64,000 nt of DNA from Eutreptiella sp. 'Long Island Sound 2002'. Taxonomy: Eukaryota > Euglenozoa > Euglenophyceae > Eutreptiales > Eutreptiaceae. The position numbers were made by a program, and so were the translations under genes. The DNA is taken from positions 19,965,742 to 20,029,741 of the forward strand of contig OZ038397.1 of assembly GCA_964036045.1 (NCBI GenBank). The letters run 5' to 3'. Shown here in pieces: positions 38,901-47,390 of this stretch (its first letter is position 1; each line of letters starts with the position of its first letter). Below the pieces are notes generated by a model. The model searched no databases, was not told the origin of the DNA, and saw only the letters and a list, made by a program, of their open reading frames with translations.

Positions 38901-40847
38901 GAACTGGGTGGGGTGTATGATGGAATGTTCAATGGCCGCTGCCAGTAGTTCTCGGTTGGCGTGTGTTGCAATTATTTTGTAAACGCTGTTCAGCAAGGCT
39001 ATAGGCCTGTAATTTACCGGGTTCATCACGTCCCCTTTCTTAAAAAGCAAGATAATGTTGGCTTCGAGCCATTTCTCGGGCAACGGCCGGTGGAGGTAGT
39101 AGTTGCATACCTTCCAAATGAATTGTTGGATAGGGGGGGGAGAGACGTGCAAAGTGTAGTTGTTTGTGAAGTCCCGCCCTCCCGCCTTGTTGGGCTTGGA
39201 CCTCTTAAGCGTGTTGCGTAACGATTCCCAGGTAATGTCAGGGAGGAGGCCGTGTTTTGTGGGTTCGGGGCAGGCGGGGGAGTGTGCGAGTAGGCGATCC
39301 ACTAGAGTGTTCGGCGGTGCATATTCGAGGCTGCCCCCCAGGGTGAGGAGTGTAGAAGAGAAAATAGAGCCCACTTCTTTGGGGGTGGAGACGAGCTGTG
39401 TGGTGCCCGGGCGCTTCAGCGTTATTTCACCTCGTTCCACGGGGTTGAGCGCCTCGTTGATGGTGCGTTTGATCCTAGTTTTCCTCACTAGGCACCGATG
39501 GATTTTGGTGGTTGCGGCCTTGTTCACTTTGGTTTCCCACTCCTTGACGAGTTTGTTGAGCGTGTCCATGGAAGCGGGGTAATTGGGATGGTTGGGGGGG
39601 GGCAGGGTTTGCAGGGACTCTTTGATTTTCTTTACCAGAGCCGAGGAGGTAGGGCGTGACGGCGTGGTGATACTGTGGTAACTGGTCGCCACTTCCTCCA
39701 GCACCACGTCTGTGAAAAGCTCGATGTCCGCCGAGGACAAGGACTCAAAGCGGGGGAGGGTAGACTCGCACCACCTCGCCAGGGGGGCAAGGGAGTCGTG
39801 GTGCTTGGAGCGTTCCCGCTCCGTCAGTTTTCGGAAAACTTTCCTCTTAGTGGTGGGAGCTTCGGTGAAAGGGTGAGGGGGGACTTGAGAGGTGTACGTG
39901 ACTGGGTGGTGGTCGGACGTTTTGTCGTCGGTTTGGATGGTTGCAGAGGTGGGGGCAAAAAATTCCGAGGCCGCCGGGGAGAGCAAAATGTGGTCAAGGC
40001 GGCTACTGCTTGCCCTGTACGGGGTGGGGTATCGGGAGAAGGACCGCTCGGTCGGGTGAAAGTGCCGAAAGGTATCGATGAGACGCGGCGGGTCGCTCGT
40101 GATCTGTCTGCGAAGCCACGGCCATTCGTTGTCCGTTTGGAGGTTCGATCCGTCTAGTTCAGGGCACATTATGCAATTGGTGTCCCCACCGAGGACGTGG
40201 TTAGGATACTGATGCATGAGTGGCCGTAGGATGTTTTCAATTTTTGAGCGGTGGACGTCCGTGCTTGGGGCGTATACCGAGACCAGCAAGGTGGGCGGGG
40301 CCCCCGGGAGAGTGAGAACGGCTGCCGCCAGCATCCCTTCTGTATCTAGTCGGGGAAGGGGGGTAACGAAGCGGGAGAGCCGGGGGGAACAGACCAAGAC
40401 GGAACCATGCTCGCCTCTGGAGTGTTTGTCTTGGCTGATATTCGAAACGATGGTGGCTTTAGTGCCCGAACCGTAGGCGTATACGTGGGGGAGGATGGGG
40501 GCGTGATTGATTTCTTGGAGGAAGAGGATGTCGAAGTCGTTCTTGAGGTGTCGGAGAATTTGGCTGCTCACTATGGGTTTCTTCTGCAAGTTGTGGGATA
40601 GAAAACGCAGTTCTGAAGGGAGGGGTATGGGGGGGCGGTGAGGCCGTTGGTAACCCTTCCGTAGGCGCGTTTTGGATCTCGGGGGGGGCGGGATAGGGGG
40701 GGGCTGGGGGGGCACTGGGGAGCCGGGCTGGCTGGGCTGGCTAAGGCAAAGAAAGTGCTGAATTTGGTCGGCCGGTATCCCGGCCGAGGTGAGCTCGTCG
40801 TCTAGCCCCTTGCCTGTGATGGTGGAAGCCGTGACTGGGCCAGTGGT
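35943..40847 (-). CDS. ORF2: LINE polyprotein (APE endonuclease, reverse transcriptase, RNase H)
   Basis: Replication protein of the element: it nicks target DNA, reverse-transcribes the element RNA from the nick and probably degrades the RNA strand. Residues are numbered from the GTG codon at 40715. The frame is open 44 codons further upstream, to 40847, just after an in-frame TGA (40848-40850). Order: proline-rich N-terminus; EEP/APE endonuclease about 36-275 (N42, E68, GGDTN 177-180 region, SRLDH 238-242, SDHH 267-270); linker; reverse transcriptase about 500-780 (NYRP 568-571, motif A D636, RGVRQGCPMSP 691-701, motif C FVDD 732-735); RNase H 1143-1282 (D1150, E1187, D1212, H1262, D1272); Cys/His motif 1368-1391; proline-rich tail to 1590. 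The first in-frame ATG is residue 128, inside the endonuclease, so initiation must be non-AUG or coupled to ORF1. The real start is unknown. Confidence 0.95.
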   Translation of the reverse strand, partial: TTGPVTASTITGKGLDDELTSAGIPADQIQHFLCLSQPSQPGSPVPPQPPPIPPPPRSKTRLRKGYQRPHRPPIPLPSELRFLSHNLQKKPIVSSQILRHLKNDFDILFLQEINHAPILPHVYAYGSGTKATIVSNISQDKHSRGEHGSVLVCSPRLSRFVTPLPRLDTEGMLAAAVLTLPGAPPTLLVSVYAPSTDVHRSKIENILRPLMHQYPNHVLGGDTNCIMCPELDGSNLQTDNEWPWLRRQITSDPPRLIDTFRHFHPTERSFSRYPTPYRASSSRLDHILLSPAASEFFAPTSATIQTDDKTSDHHPVTYTSQVPPHPFTEAPTTKRKVFRKLTERERSKHHDSLAPLARWCESTLPRFESLSSADIELFTDVVLEEVATSYHSITTPSRPTSSALVKKIKESLQTLPPPNHPNYPASMDTLNKLVKEWETKVNKAATTKIHRCLVRKTRIKRTINEALNPVERGEITLKRPGTTQLVSTPKEVGSIFSSTLLTLGGSLEYAPPNTLVDRLLAHSPACPEPTKHGLLPDITWESLRNTLKRSKPNKAGGRDFTNNYTLHVSPPPIQQFIWKVCNYYLHRPLPEKWLEANIILLFKKGDVMNPVNYRPIALLNSVYKIIATHANRELLAAAIEHSIIHPTQFGGLPNRRCQDHIFNLLSTFRESVGSYSLYIDFNKAFNSVPHTTLFTVLSRLNFPTPLVNLIQSLYRAPRDFPVVSGQTHSSHLQTRGVRQGCPMSPILFCLYLNVLLFALPSHVTAPPSSHESGHAFVDDLLYRSENGDRIQQVLNFFDTVAREWGLDLNLSKTEIHAMGTAPPRTFTSPSGTPLSTTNQKTGQPHNCYKYLGVYIFTANHEAQTLALAKSEIRSFFTTLQPLQLTLSEYILLVNVQLIPILSYRLMAHPLALNELGALQAMIWQNVAHDPSPDRANRISRLVSPKARYTPRHQGGLGLRHFTFSICMALVNTAIRYLNGDGPASTNESFSEAMLSTTRNPIQDTIMDACHTIGFRYHSTGLWASCPPSLFLPKEKVQVRFLATKPAPQYSKFGNRLKRTPQDLGFHLGTVTEVHSESATLQFSDGTTHTIKNPGLRRNEKEYTFQNPAISVLPQLAGRHELLTPPLLHPQEYILNPPPGPYGGVLLDSSLHGELYRLPDEPHSLEPDDLEEWGCEAALALLLASSPGTTWVYLDGSAGALGYGSAATLFFPNGSRWVLCQTSPYQSSEGSEFWAAIMFLRWALASHPQLTFAVLGDNLHVITVLSPNTPPGLPSRSPAGTWESSLQSIQASLRPGMIQGWGWIKGHAGFVGNEISDAYSKWAAHVMVWDPSLLPPPPIGCISRGPLPVIHKLTTTSIKHLLPRHKHENIHAPSSFHFYNHTSWFKGLPFKWSSGNFNMAPFAFHDDLRPRHCHACPDPHPMDVISFVSHCPTCEHLVQTYIQCWRPPFTTVVSQWWSATTHVGERRNFVRGLVPMTLYTKLTTPPSGRRKPAHCHDLKLALKDRVPLLLSALYRTLEWLKDHPPPAPLTPPTGPNSWGRPWSPYSTSHTAQQRPSPAYHPPPPLPDKVAHKPPKRPRPPSPAAHTKTRKHGRQPPRPVRPLSLKRGTASQPQPEPPPPKRPLTIRDMFNLPPPP
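35946..36284 (-). other. Proline-rich, basic C-terminal tail of ORF2
   Basis: Residues about 1478-1590 are rich in Pro, Lys, Arg and His with no fold I recognise, and give the long G-runs seen on the + strand. The last 15 residues include KRPLTIRDMF, which loosely resembles a PCNA-interacting (PIP) motif but lacks the leading Gln. Function unknown; possibly nucleic-acid or protein binding. Confidence 0.5.
36543..36614 (-). other. Cys/His (putative zinc-binding) motif of ORF2
   Basis: Residues 1368-1391: C-x2-C, then 13 residues, then H-C-x2-C-E-H. RNase H-bearing LINEs commonly carry a Cys/His motif downstream of RT/RNase H, thought to bind nucleic acid. The exact ligand set here is inferred. 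Confidence 0.65.
36870..37289 (-). other. RNase H domain of ORF2
   Basis: Residues about 1143-1282 match RNase HI: VYLDGSAG (D1150), SEFWAA (E1187), LGDNLHV (D1212), then IKGHAGFVGNEISDAYSK with H1262 and D1272. The full D-E-D-H-D set suggests an active nuclease that removes template RNA. Confidence 0.92.
38391..39083 (-). other. Reverse transcriptase core of ORF2
   Basis: Residues about 545-775. Visible motifs: LLFKKGD and NYRPIALLNSVYKIIA (fingers), YIDFNKAFNSV (motif A, D636), TRGVRQGCPMSP (motif B), FVDDLLYRS (motif C, D734 and D735) and LNLSKTEIHAMG (motif D region). The fingers and thumb extend beyond these limits. Motif C is FVDD rather than the usual LINE F/YADD. Confidence 0.96.
39891..40610 (-). 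other. APE-type endonuclease domain of ORF2
   Basis: Residues about 36-275 carry the EEP signature: FLSHNLQ (N42), FLQEINH (E68), VSVYAPS, LGGDTNCI (D178, N180), SRLDHILLS (D241) and TSDHHPV (D268, H269). All metal-binding and catalytic positions look intact. It should make the first nick in the target; the junction puts that nick in satellite sequence after CACTATG. Confidence 0.94.
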
Positions 40848-40932
40848 TCACTGAATCTTGGCCCTTTTGTGTTCAGGTAGAGGGGGCTGGACAGTGCAGG
40901 AGGCGGGTACCCGGCCCTCTGGCTTTCGTGGG
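40848..40932 (-). other. Spacer between ORF1 and the ORF2 open frame
   Basis: 85 nt from the ORF1 TAA (40933-40935) to the start of the open ORF2 frame, with a TGA in the ORF2 frame at 40848-40850. ORF2 is in a different frame from ORF1. No ATG lies on the - strand in any frame from 41045 down to 40409, so no AUG start for ORF2 is available here. I see no classic slippery heptamer, and the frames do not overlap. Confidence 0.8.
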
Positions 40933-42384
40933 TTAGCTTGCCTGTGGTATGTGTCGGAGGATTAGAGCGAGGCGAGGGACGGTACGAGGGACGGTTAGCC
41001 CAAACACTTCGTCTTCTCTCCGTCGAGGTATACCGTGGTGCCACTCATGGCGTGCGGCCCCCGTGAGGACCAGGAGAGAGCGGGCAAACAGGCGGATGCG
41101 AAAGGAGTCCCCGTTGGAGGGGTTCTTAAAGAACATTGTGGTGTCCGATTGGGAACCAAAAATGGACACTGGGTCGCCTAGCAAGGGGTCGTCCCCGTGG
41201 TAGCCGATGCCCTCTCCCGGGAGATACATTGTGCCCGTGATTTGGTTGGGAGGAGGGTGTGAGAGGCCTAGCCGCTCCAGCGCGGCATTGTAGGTTTGGA
41301 GGATGGAGGAAAACTCTTCCGGGATGGGGGACGTGGCGGCGACTTTGCTCGGGCCGAGGTATGCGTGGCCGAAGTGTTGGACTGAGCGCCCGTGGTACTT
41401 CTCCCACGTGTTGTCGTGGAGAATCTTTTTTACCGTTTCCTCTTGGCTTTCGGAGAATACGTCGCGGACGTAATAAAAACCAGCGGGGAGGCGGGGGTCG
41501 ATTTGAATATCCGAGGCGGGGGTGGGGGCACCGTGGTCGGGGGGTAGGAGGGTGGTCGCCTCGCCTCCTAGTGGAGCAAGCAGCGGGACGCTGGTCTCGG
41601 ACATCTCTTCGATGCGGCTTGGTCCCGGCGTTGGCGTAGCGGCGCCGGCGTCCTCCGGTGCCGCGTTCCACTCGCTGATGCGCTCAGTCAGCCCCGTAGC
41701 GGGCCTTTCACGAAGGGCGGTGACAAGTTGGGACACGAAGGCCGTGGACCCCAAGGCGGCTCCCGCTTGGAGGCGCTGCACTATGGGTCGCTCGTGCTCG
41801 GCCACATCCGGGCCTTGAGCGGGGAGGATCTTCTCGAGGGCGATGAGGTTGCGGTGTAGTGGGGCAAAGGCAGCGTCTCCATATTTGAAATCATGCGCTA
41901 GCAGCGCGGATTCCCCCTTTTCGTAGACCACGAGGTAGGCTTGTTGGTGTTCGTAGGGAGGCCTCGTGGGCTCGAACGACACGTACGGGCCAAGGAACCC
42001 CGCTTGGACGCGCAAGTCGAGAGCGTGCGCCGATCTTGGGGCCACTAGGAGCACGGCGGTCTTCGGGGCCTTAGATGAGTCGTATGAGGGCGGGGCCGGC
42101 GTCGCGTGGGCTCGCTCGGGGGCGCCCGAAGGCGCGGACCTCGCGTTGCCGTCGGATCGTGACGAGAACCGCACTAATTGCCCATCTATGCCATGAAAGA
42201 GAACAATGCCGCATGAGTGGAAGAAGCGGATAGCTAACGTTTGGACACCGGTCTTCATGACGTCGCACGGTGCGTGAGTGGTGTCAATCGCCACGACCAA
42301 GGAATCTTTAGACCGGAACATCGCTCCTAGGGGCGGTGAGGCGCCCCGTCCACCGGGCAGGTTGGCGATCATCATGGTGAGCAT
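40933..42384 (-). CDS. ORF1: unknown N-terminal region fused to AlkB-like Fe(II)/2OG dioxygenase
   Basis: 483 aa from the first ATG (42382-42384); the frame is open back to a TAA at the insertion junction (42448-42450), giving 21 more non-AUG codons. Residues 1-230 (numbered from this ATG) hold two hydrophobic, beta-rich stretches around a Ser/Pro/Ala-rich linker (about 75-108) and match no family I recognise. Residues 230-300 are a Pro/Ala-rich linker. Residues 300-483 are AlkB-like: NQITGTMYLPGEGIGYHGDD with the iron ligands H396 and D398, WHHGI with the distal histidine H450, and RLALILR with R471 and R477 for 2-oxoglutarate. AlkB enzymes oxidatively remove alkyl groups from nucleic acids. 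LINE ORF1 proteins usually carry RRM, CCHC, coiled-coil or esterase domains; none is evident here. Role in RNP formation, RNA or DNA protection or counter-silencing is inference. Confidence 0.9.
   Translation of the reverse strand: MLTMMIANLPGGRGASPPLGAMFRSKDSLVVAIDTTHAPCDVMKTGVQTLAIRFFHSCGIVLFHGIDGQLVRFSSRSDGNARSAPSGAPERAHATPAPPSYDSSKAPKTAVLLVAPRSAHALDLRVQAGFLGPYVSFEPTRPPYEHQQAYLVVYEKGESALLAHDFKYGDAAFAPLHRNLIALEKILPAQGPDVAEHERPIVQRLQAGAALGSTAFVSQLVTALRERPATGLTERISEWNAAPEDAGAATPTPGPSRIEEMSETSVPLLAPLGGEATTLLPPDHGAPTPASDIQIDPRLPAGFYYVRDVFSESQEETVKKILHDNTWEKYHGRSVQHFGHAYLGPSKVAATSPIPEEFSSILQTYNAALERLGLSHPPPNQITGTMYLPGEGIGYHGDDPLLGDPVSIFGSQSDTTMFFKNPSNGDSFRIRLFARSLLVLTGAARHEWHHGIPRRREDEVFGLTVPRTVPRLALILRHIPQAS
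40951..41487 (-). other. AlkB-like 2OG-Fe(II) oxygenase domain of ORF1
   Basis: Starts near LPAGFYYVRDVFS, like the entry strand of AlkB folds, and runs to the ORF1 C-terminus. Iron ligands H-x-D (HGD) and distal His (WHHGI), plus the paired arginines R-x5-R, are all present in the right order and spacing, so catalytic activity is plausible. Substrate (DNA or RNA, which lesion or mark) cannot be read from sequence. Confidence 0.9.
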
Positions 42385-42449
42385 TTCCGGAGCTTGTAGG
42401 TCTTTGTTTCTTTCCTTTCGGTCCCTAGCGATCACGGCTCGATACACTT
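42385..42449 (-). other. Retrotransposon 5' leader
   Basis: About 65 nt between the satellite junction and the first ORF1 ATG; purine-rich near the ATG (GGAAAGAAACAAAG). Too short to judge an internal promoter. It may be the natural 5' end or a slightly truncated one. Confidence 0.6.
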
Positions 42450-42465
42450 ACGGACCCCCACTATG
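42450..42465. repeat. Target-site duplication, copy at the element's 5' end
   Basis: ACGGACCCCCACTATG, identical to 35395-35410. Satellite phase resumes from here. Both copies carry the TATG variant. Confidence 0.85.
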
Positions 42466-44450
42466 TTGTCCGGCCCGGACAACGGACCCCCACTACGTTG
42501 TCCGGCCCGGACAACGGACCCCCACTATGTTGTCCGGCCCGGACAACGGACCCCCACTATGTTGTCCGGCCCGGACAACGGACCCCCACTACGTTGTCCG
42601 GCCCTGACAACGGACCCCCACTACGTTGTCCGGCCCTGACAACGGACCCCCACTACGTTGTCCGGCCCTGACAACGGACCCCCACTACGTTGTCCGGCCC
42701 TGACAACGGACCCCCACTATGTTGTCCGGCCCGGACAACGGACCCCCACTATGTTGTCCGGCCCGGACAACGGACCCCCACTATGTTGTCCGGCCCGGAC
42801 AACGGACCCCGACTATGTTGTCCGGCCCGGACAACGGACCCCCACTATGTTGTCCGGCCCGGACAACGGACCCCCACTACGTTGTCCGGCCCGGACAACG
42901 GACCCCCACTATGTTGTCCGGCCCGGACAACGGACCCCCACTATGTTGTCCGGCCCGGACAACGGACCCCCACTACGTTGTCCGGCCCTGACAACGGACC
43001 CCCACTACGTTGTCCGGCCCTGACAACGGACCCCCACTACGTTGTCCGGCCCTGACAACGGACCCCCACTACGTTGTCCGGCCCTGACAACGGACCCCCA
43101 CTATGTTGTCCGGCCCGGACAACGGACCCCCACTATGTTGTCCGGCCCTGACAACGGACCCCCACTACGTTGTCCGGCCCTGACAAAGGACCCCCACTAC
43201 GTTGTCCGGCCCTGACAACGGACCCCCACTATGTTGTCCGGCCCTGACAACGGACCCCCACTACGTTGTCGGGCCCTGACAACGGACCCCCACTACGTTG
43301 TCCGGCCCTGACAACGGACCCCCACTACGTTGTCCAGCCCTGACAACGGACCCCCACTACGTTGTCTGGCCCTGACAACGGACCCCCACTACGTTGTCCG
43401 GCCCTGACAACGGACCCCCACTACGTTGTCCGGCCCTGACAACGGACCCCCACTACGTTGTCCGGCCCTGACCACGGACCCCCACTATGTTGTCCGGCCC
43501 GGACAACGGACCCCCACTACGTTGTCCGGCCCTGACAACGGACCCCCACTATTTTGTCCGGCCCGGACAACGGACCCCCACTACGTTGTCCGGCCCTGAC
43601 AACGGACCCCCACTACGTTGTCCGGCCCTGACAACGGACCCCCACTACGTTGTCCGGCCCTGACAACGGACCCCCACTACGTTGTCCGGCCCTGACAACG
43701 GACCCCCACTACGTTGTCCGGCCCTGACAACGGACCCCCACTACGTTGTCCGGCCCTGACAACGGACCCCCACTATGTTGTCCGGCCCGGACAACGGACC
43801 CCCACTATGTTGTCCGGCCCGGACAACGGACCCCCACTATGTTGTCCGGCCCGGACAACGGACCCCAACTATGTTGTCCGGCCCGGACAACGGACCCCCA
43901 CTATGTTGTCCGGCCCGGACAACGGACCCCCACTACGTTGTCCGGCCCGGACAACGGACCCCCACTATGTTGTCCGGCCCGGACAACGGACCCCCACTAT
44001 GTTGTCCGGCCCGGACAACGGACCCCCACTACGTTGTCCGGCCCTGACAACGGACCCCCACCACGTTGTCCGGCCCTGACAACGGACCCCCACTACGTTG
44101 TCCGGCCCTGACAACGGACCCCCACTACGTGGTCCGGCCCTGACAACGGACCCCCACTATGTTGTCCGGCCCGGACAACGGACCCCCACTATGTTGTCCG
44201 GCCCGGACAACGGACCCCCACTGTGTTGTCTGGCCCGGACAACGGACCCCCACTATGTTGTCCGGCCCGGACAACGGACCCCCACTATGTTGTCCGGCCC
44301 GGACAACGGACCCCCACTACGTTGTCCGGCCCGGACAACGGACCCCCACTACGTTGTCCGGCCCTGACAACGGACCCCCACTACGTTGTCCGGCCCTGAC
44401 AACGGACCCCCACTACGTTGTCCGACCCTGACAACGGACCCCCACTACGT
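42450..44450 (+). repeat. Higher-order repeat, 12 units (384 bp), next to the element
   Basis: The order TATG, TACG, TATG, TATG, all with CCGGAC, then four TACG/CCTGAC, then four TATG/CCGGAC (the last preceded by CCCCGAC) runs from 42465 and restarts at 42849, 384 bp later. Similar blocks lie at about 43746-44111 (1,056 bp from 42690) and 44098-44431. The same series is cut by the element at 35410, so the insertion fell inside this repeat family. Confidence 0.85.
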
Positions 44451-46860
44451 TGTCCGGCCCTGACAACGGACCCCCACTACGTTGTCCGGCCCTGACAACG
44501 GACCCCCACTATGTTGTCCGGCCCTGACAACGGACCCCCACTACGTTGTCCGGCCCTGACAACGGACCCCCACTACGTTGTCCGGCCCTGACAACGGACC
44601 CCCACTACGTTGTCCGGCCCTGACAACGGACCCCCACTACGTTGTCCGGCCCTGACAACGGACCCCCACTACGTTGTCCGGCCCTGACAACGGACCCCCA
44701 CTACGTTGTCCGGCCCTGACAACGGACCCCCACTATGTTGTCCGGCCCTGACAACGGACCCCCACTACGTTGTCCGGCCCTGACAACGGACCCCCACTAC
44801 GTTGTCCGGCCCTGACAACGGACCCCCACTACGTTGTCCGGCCCGGACAACGGACCCCCACTACGTTGTCCGGCCCTGACAACGGACCCCCACTATGTTG
44901 TCCGGCCCTGACAACGGACCCCCACTACGTTGTCCGGCCCTGACAACGGACCCCCACTACGTTGTCCGGCCCTGACAACGGACCCCCACTACGTTGTCCG
45001 GCCCTGACAACGGACCCCCACTATGTTGTCCGGCCCTGACAACGGACCCCCACTATGTTGTCCAGCCCTGACAACGGACCCCCACTACGTTGTCCGGCCC
45101 TGACAACGGACCCCCACTACGTTGTCCGGCCCTGACAACGGACCCCCACTACGTTGTCCGGCCCTGACAACGGACCCCCACTACGTTGTCCGGCCCGGAC
45201 AACGGACCACCACTACGTTGTCCGGCCCTGATAACGGACCCCCACTACGTTGTCCGGCCCTGACAACGGACCCCCACTACGTTGTCCGGCCCTGACAACG
45301 GACCCCCACTACGTTGTCCGGCCCTGACAACGGACCCCCACTACGTTGTCCGGCCCTGACAACGGACCCCCACTACGTTGTCCGGCCCTGACAACGGACC
45401 CCCACTACGTTGTCCGGCCCTGACAACGGACCCCCACTATGTTGTCCGGCCCTGACAACGGACCCCCACTACGTTGTCCGGCCCTGACAACGGACCCCCA
45501 CTACGTTGTCCGGCCCTGACAACGGACCCCCACTACGTTGTCCGGCCCTGACAACGGACCCCCACTACGTTGCCCGGCCCTGACAACGGACCCCCACTAT
45601 GTTTTCCGGCCCTGACAACGGACCCCCACTACGTTGTCCGAGCCTGACAACGGACCCCCACTACGTTGTCCGGCCCTGACAACGGACCCCCACTACGTTG
45701 TCCGGCCCTGACAACGGACCCCCACTATGTTGTCCGTCCCTGACAACGGACCCCCACTACGTTGTCCGGCCCTGACAGCGGACCCCCACTATGTTGTCCG
45801 GCCCTGACAACGGACCCCCACTACGTTGTCCGGCCCTGACAACGGACCCCCACTATGTTGTCCGGCCCTGACATTGGACCCCCACTACGTTGTCCGGCCC
45901 TGACAACGGACCCCCACTATGTTGTCCGGCCCTGACAACGGACCCCCACTACGTTGTCCGGCCCTGACAACGGACCCCCACTACGTTGTCCGGCCCGGAC
46001 AACGGACCCCCACTACGTTGTCCGACCCTGACAACGGACCCCCACTACGTTGTCCAGCCCTGACAACGGACCCCCACTACGTTGTCCGGCCCTGACAACG
46101 GACCCCCACTACGTTGTCCGGCCCTGACAACGGACCCCCACTACGTTGTCCGGCCCTGACAACAGACCCCCACTACGTTGTCCGGCCCTGACAACGGACC
46201 CCCACTACGTTGTCCGGCCCTGACAACGGACCCCCACTACGTTGTCTGGCCCTGACAACGGACCCCCACTATGTTGTCCGGCCCTGACAACGGACCCCCA
46301 CTACGTTGTCCGGCCCTGACAACGGACCCCCACTATGTTGTCCGGCCCGGACAACGGACCCCCACTACGTTGTCCGGCCCGGACAACGGACCCCCACTAC
46401 GTTGTCTGGCCCTGACAACGGACCCCCACTATGTTGTCCGGCCCTGACAACGGACCCCCACTACGTTGTCCGGCCCTGACAACGGACCCCCACTATGTTG
46501 TCCGGCCCTGACAACGGACCCCCACTACGTTGTCCGGCCCTGACAACGGACCCCCACTACGTTGTCCGGCCCGGACAACGGACCCCCACTACGTTGTCCG
46601 GTCCTGACAACGGACCCCCACTACGTTGTCCGGCCCTGACAACGGACCCCCACTATGTTGTCCGGCCCTGACAACGGACCCCCACTACGTTGTCCGGGCC
46701 TGACAACGGACCCCCACTATGTTGTCCGGCCCGGACAACGGACCCCCACTACGTTGTCCGGCCCTGACAACGGACCCCCACTACGTTGTCCGGCCCTGAC
46801 AACGGACCCCCACTATGTTGTCCGGCCCTGACAACGGACCCCCACTACGTTGTCCGGCCC

Positions 46861-47390
46861 TGACAACGGACCCCCACTCCGTTGTCCGGCCCTGGCAATG
46901 GACCCCCACTACGTTGTCCGGCCCGGACAACGGACCCCCACTATGTTGTCCGGCCCTGACAACGGACCCCCACTATGTTGTCCGGCCCTGACAACGGACC
47001 CCCACTCCGTTGTCCGGCCCTGACAACGGACCCCCACTACGTTGTCCGGCCCGGACAACGGACCCCCACTACGTTGTCCGGCCCGGACAACGGACCCCCA
47101 CTACGTTGTCCGGCCCTGACAACGGACCCCCACTCCGTTGTCCGGCCCTGACAACGGACCCCCACTACGTTGTCCGGCCCTGACAACGGACCCCCACTAT
47201 GTTGTCCGGCCCTGACAACGGACCCCCACTATGTTGTCCGGCCCTGACAACGGACCCCCACTCCGTTGTCCGGCCCTGACAACGGACCCCCACTACGTTG
47301 TCCGGCCCGGACAACGGACCCCCACTACGTTGTCCGGCCCGGACAACGGACCCCCACTACGTTGTCCGGCCCTGACAACGGACCCCCACT
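46861..47390 (+). repeat. Higher-order repeat, 4 units (128 bp), four copies
   Basis: The rare variant CACTCCG occurs at 46877, 47005, 47133 and 47261, exactly 128 bp apart, with TACG and TATG units in matching order between them. Confidence 0.88.

Larger units (their letters stand above)
35411..42449 (-). mobile_element. Non-LTR (LINE-type) retrotransposon with AlkB-domain ORF1, inserted in satellite
   Basis: A unique island of about 7.04 kb in the 32-bp satellite. In element orientation it has a 65-nt leader, ORF1 with a C-terminal AlkB-like dioxygenase, an 85-nt spacer, ORF2 with APE endonuclease, reverse transcriptase, RNase H and a Cys/His motif, a 532-nt 3' UTR and a terminal A6. A 15-16 bp satellite duplication flanks it and no long terminal repeats are seen, as expected for target-primed reverse transcription. 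The EN-RT-RNase H order resembles I/Tad/Loa-like LINEs and some RNase H-bearing L1s; I cannot assign a clade by eye. Both ORFs are free of stops and frameshifts, suggesting a young copy. The leader is short, so slight 5' truncation cannot be excluded. Confidence 0.93.

Noticed and set aside
40933-42447. GTG start of ORF1 at 42447, giving 504 aa
   Set aside because: The codon abuts an in-frame TAA at the junction and the window is eukaryotic. The ATG at 42384 is the first usable AUG and keeps the whole AlkB domain.
35411-42449. LTR retrotransposon or endogenous retrovirus
   Set aside because: No terminal direct repeats beyond the 15-16 bp satellite duplication, no protease, integrase or gag motifs, and the endonuclease is APE-type with an A-tailed 3' end.
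35395-42465. Insertion with a 17-bp target deletion instead of a duplication
   Set aside because: It gives the same phase but predicts two adjacent TATG units after the CCCCGACTATG unit; the intact paralogous copies show one.
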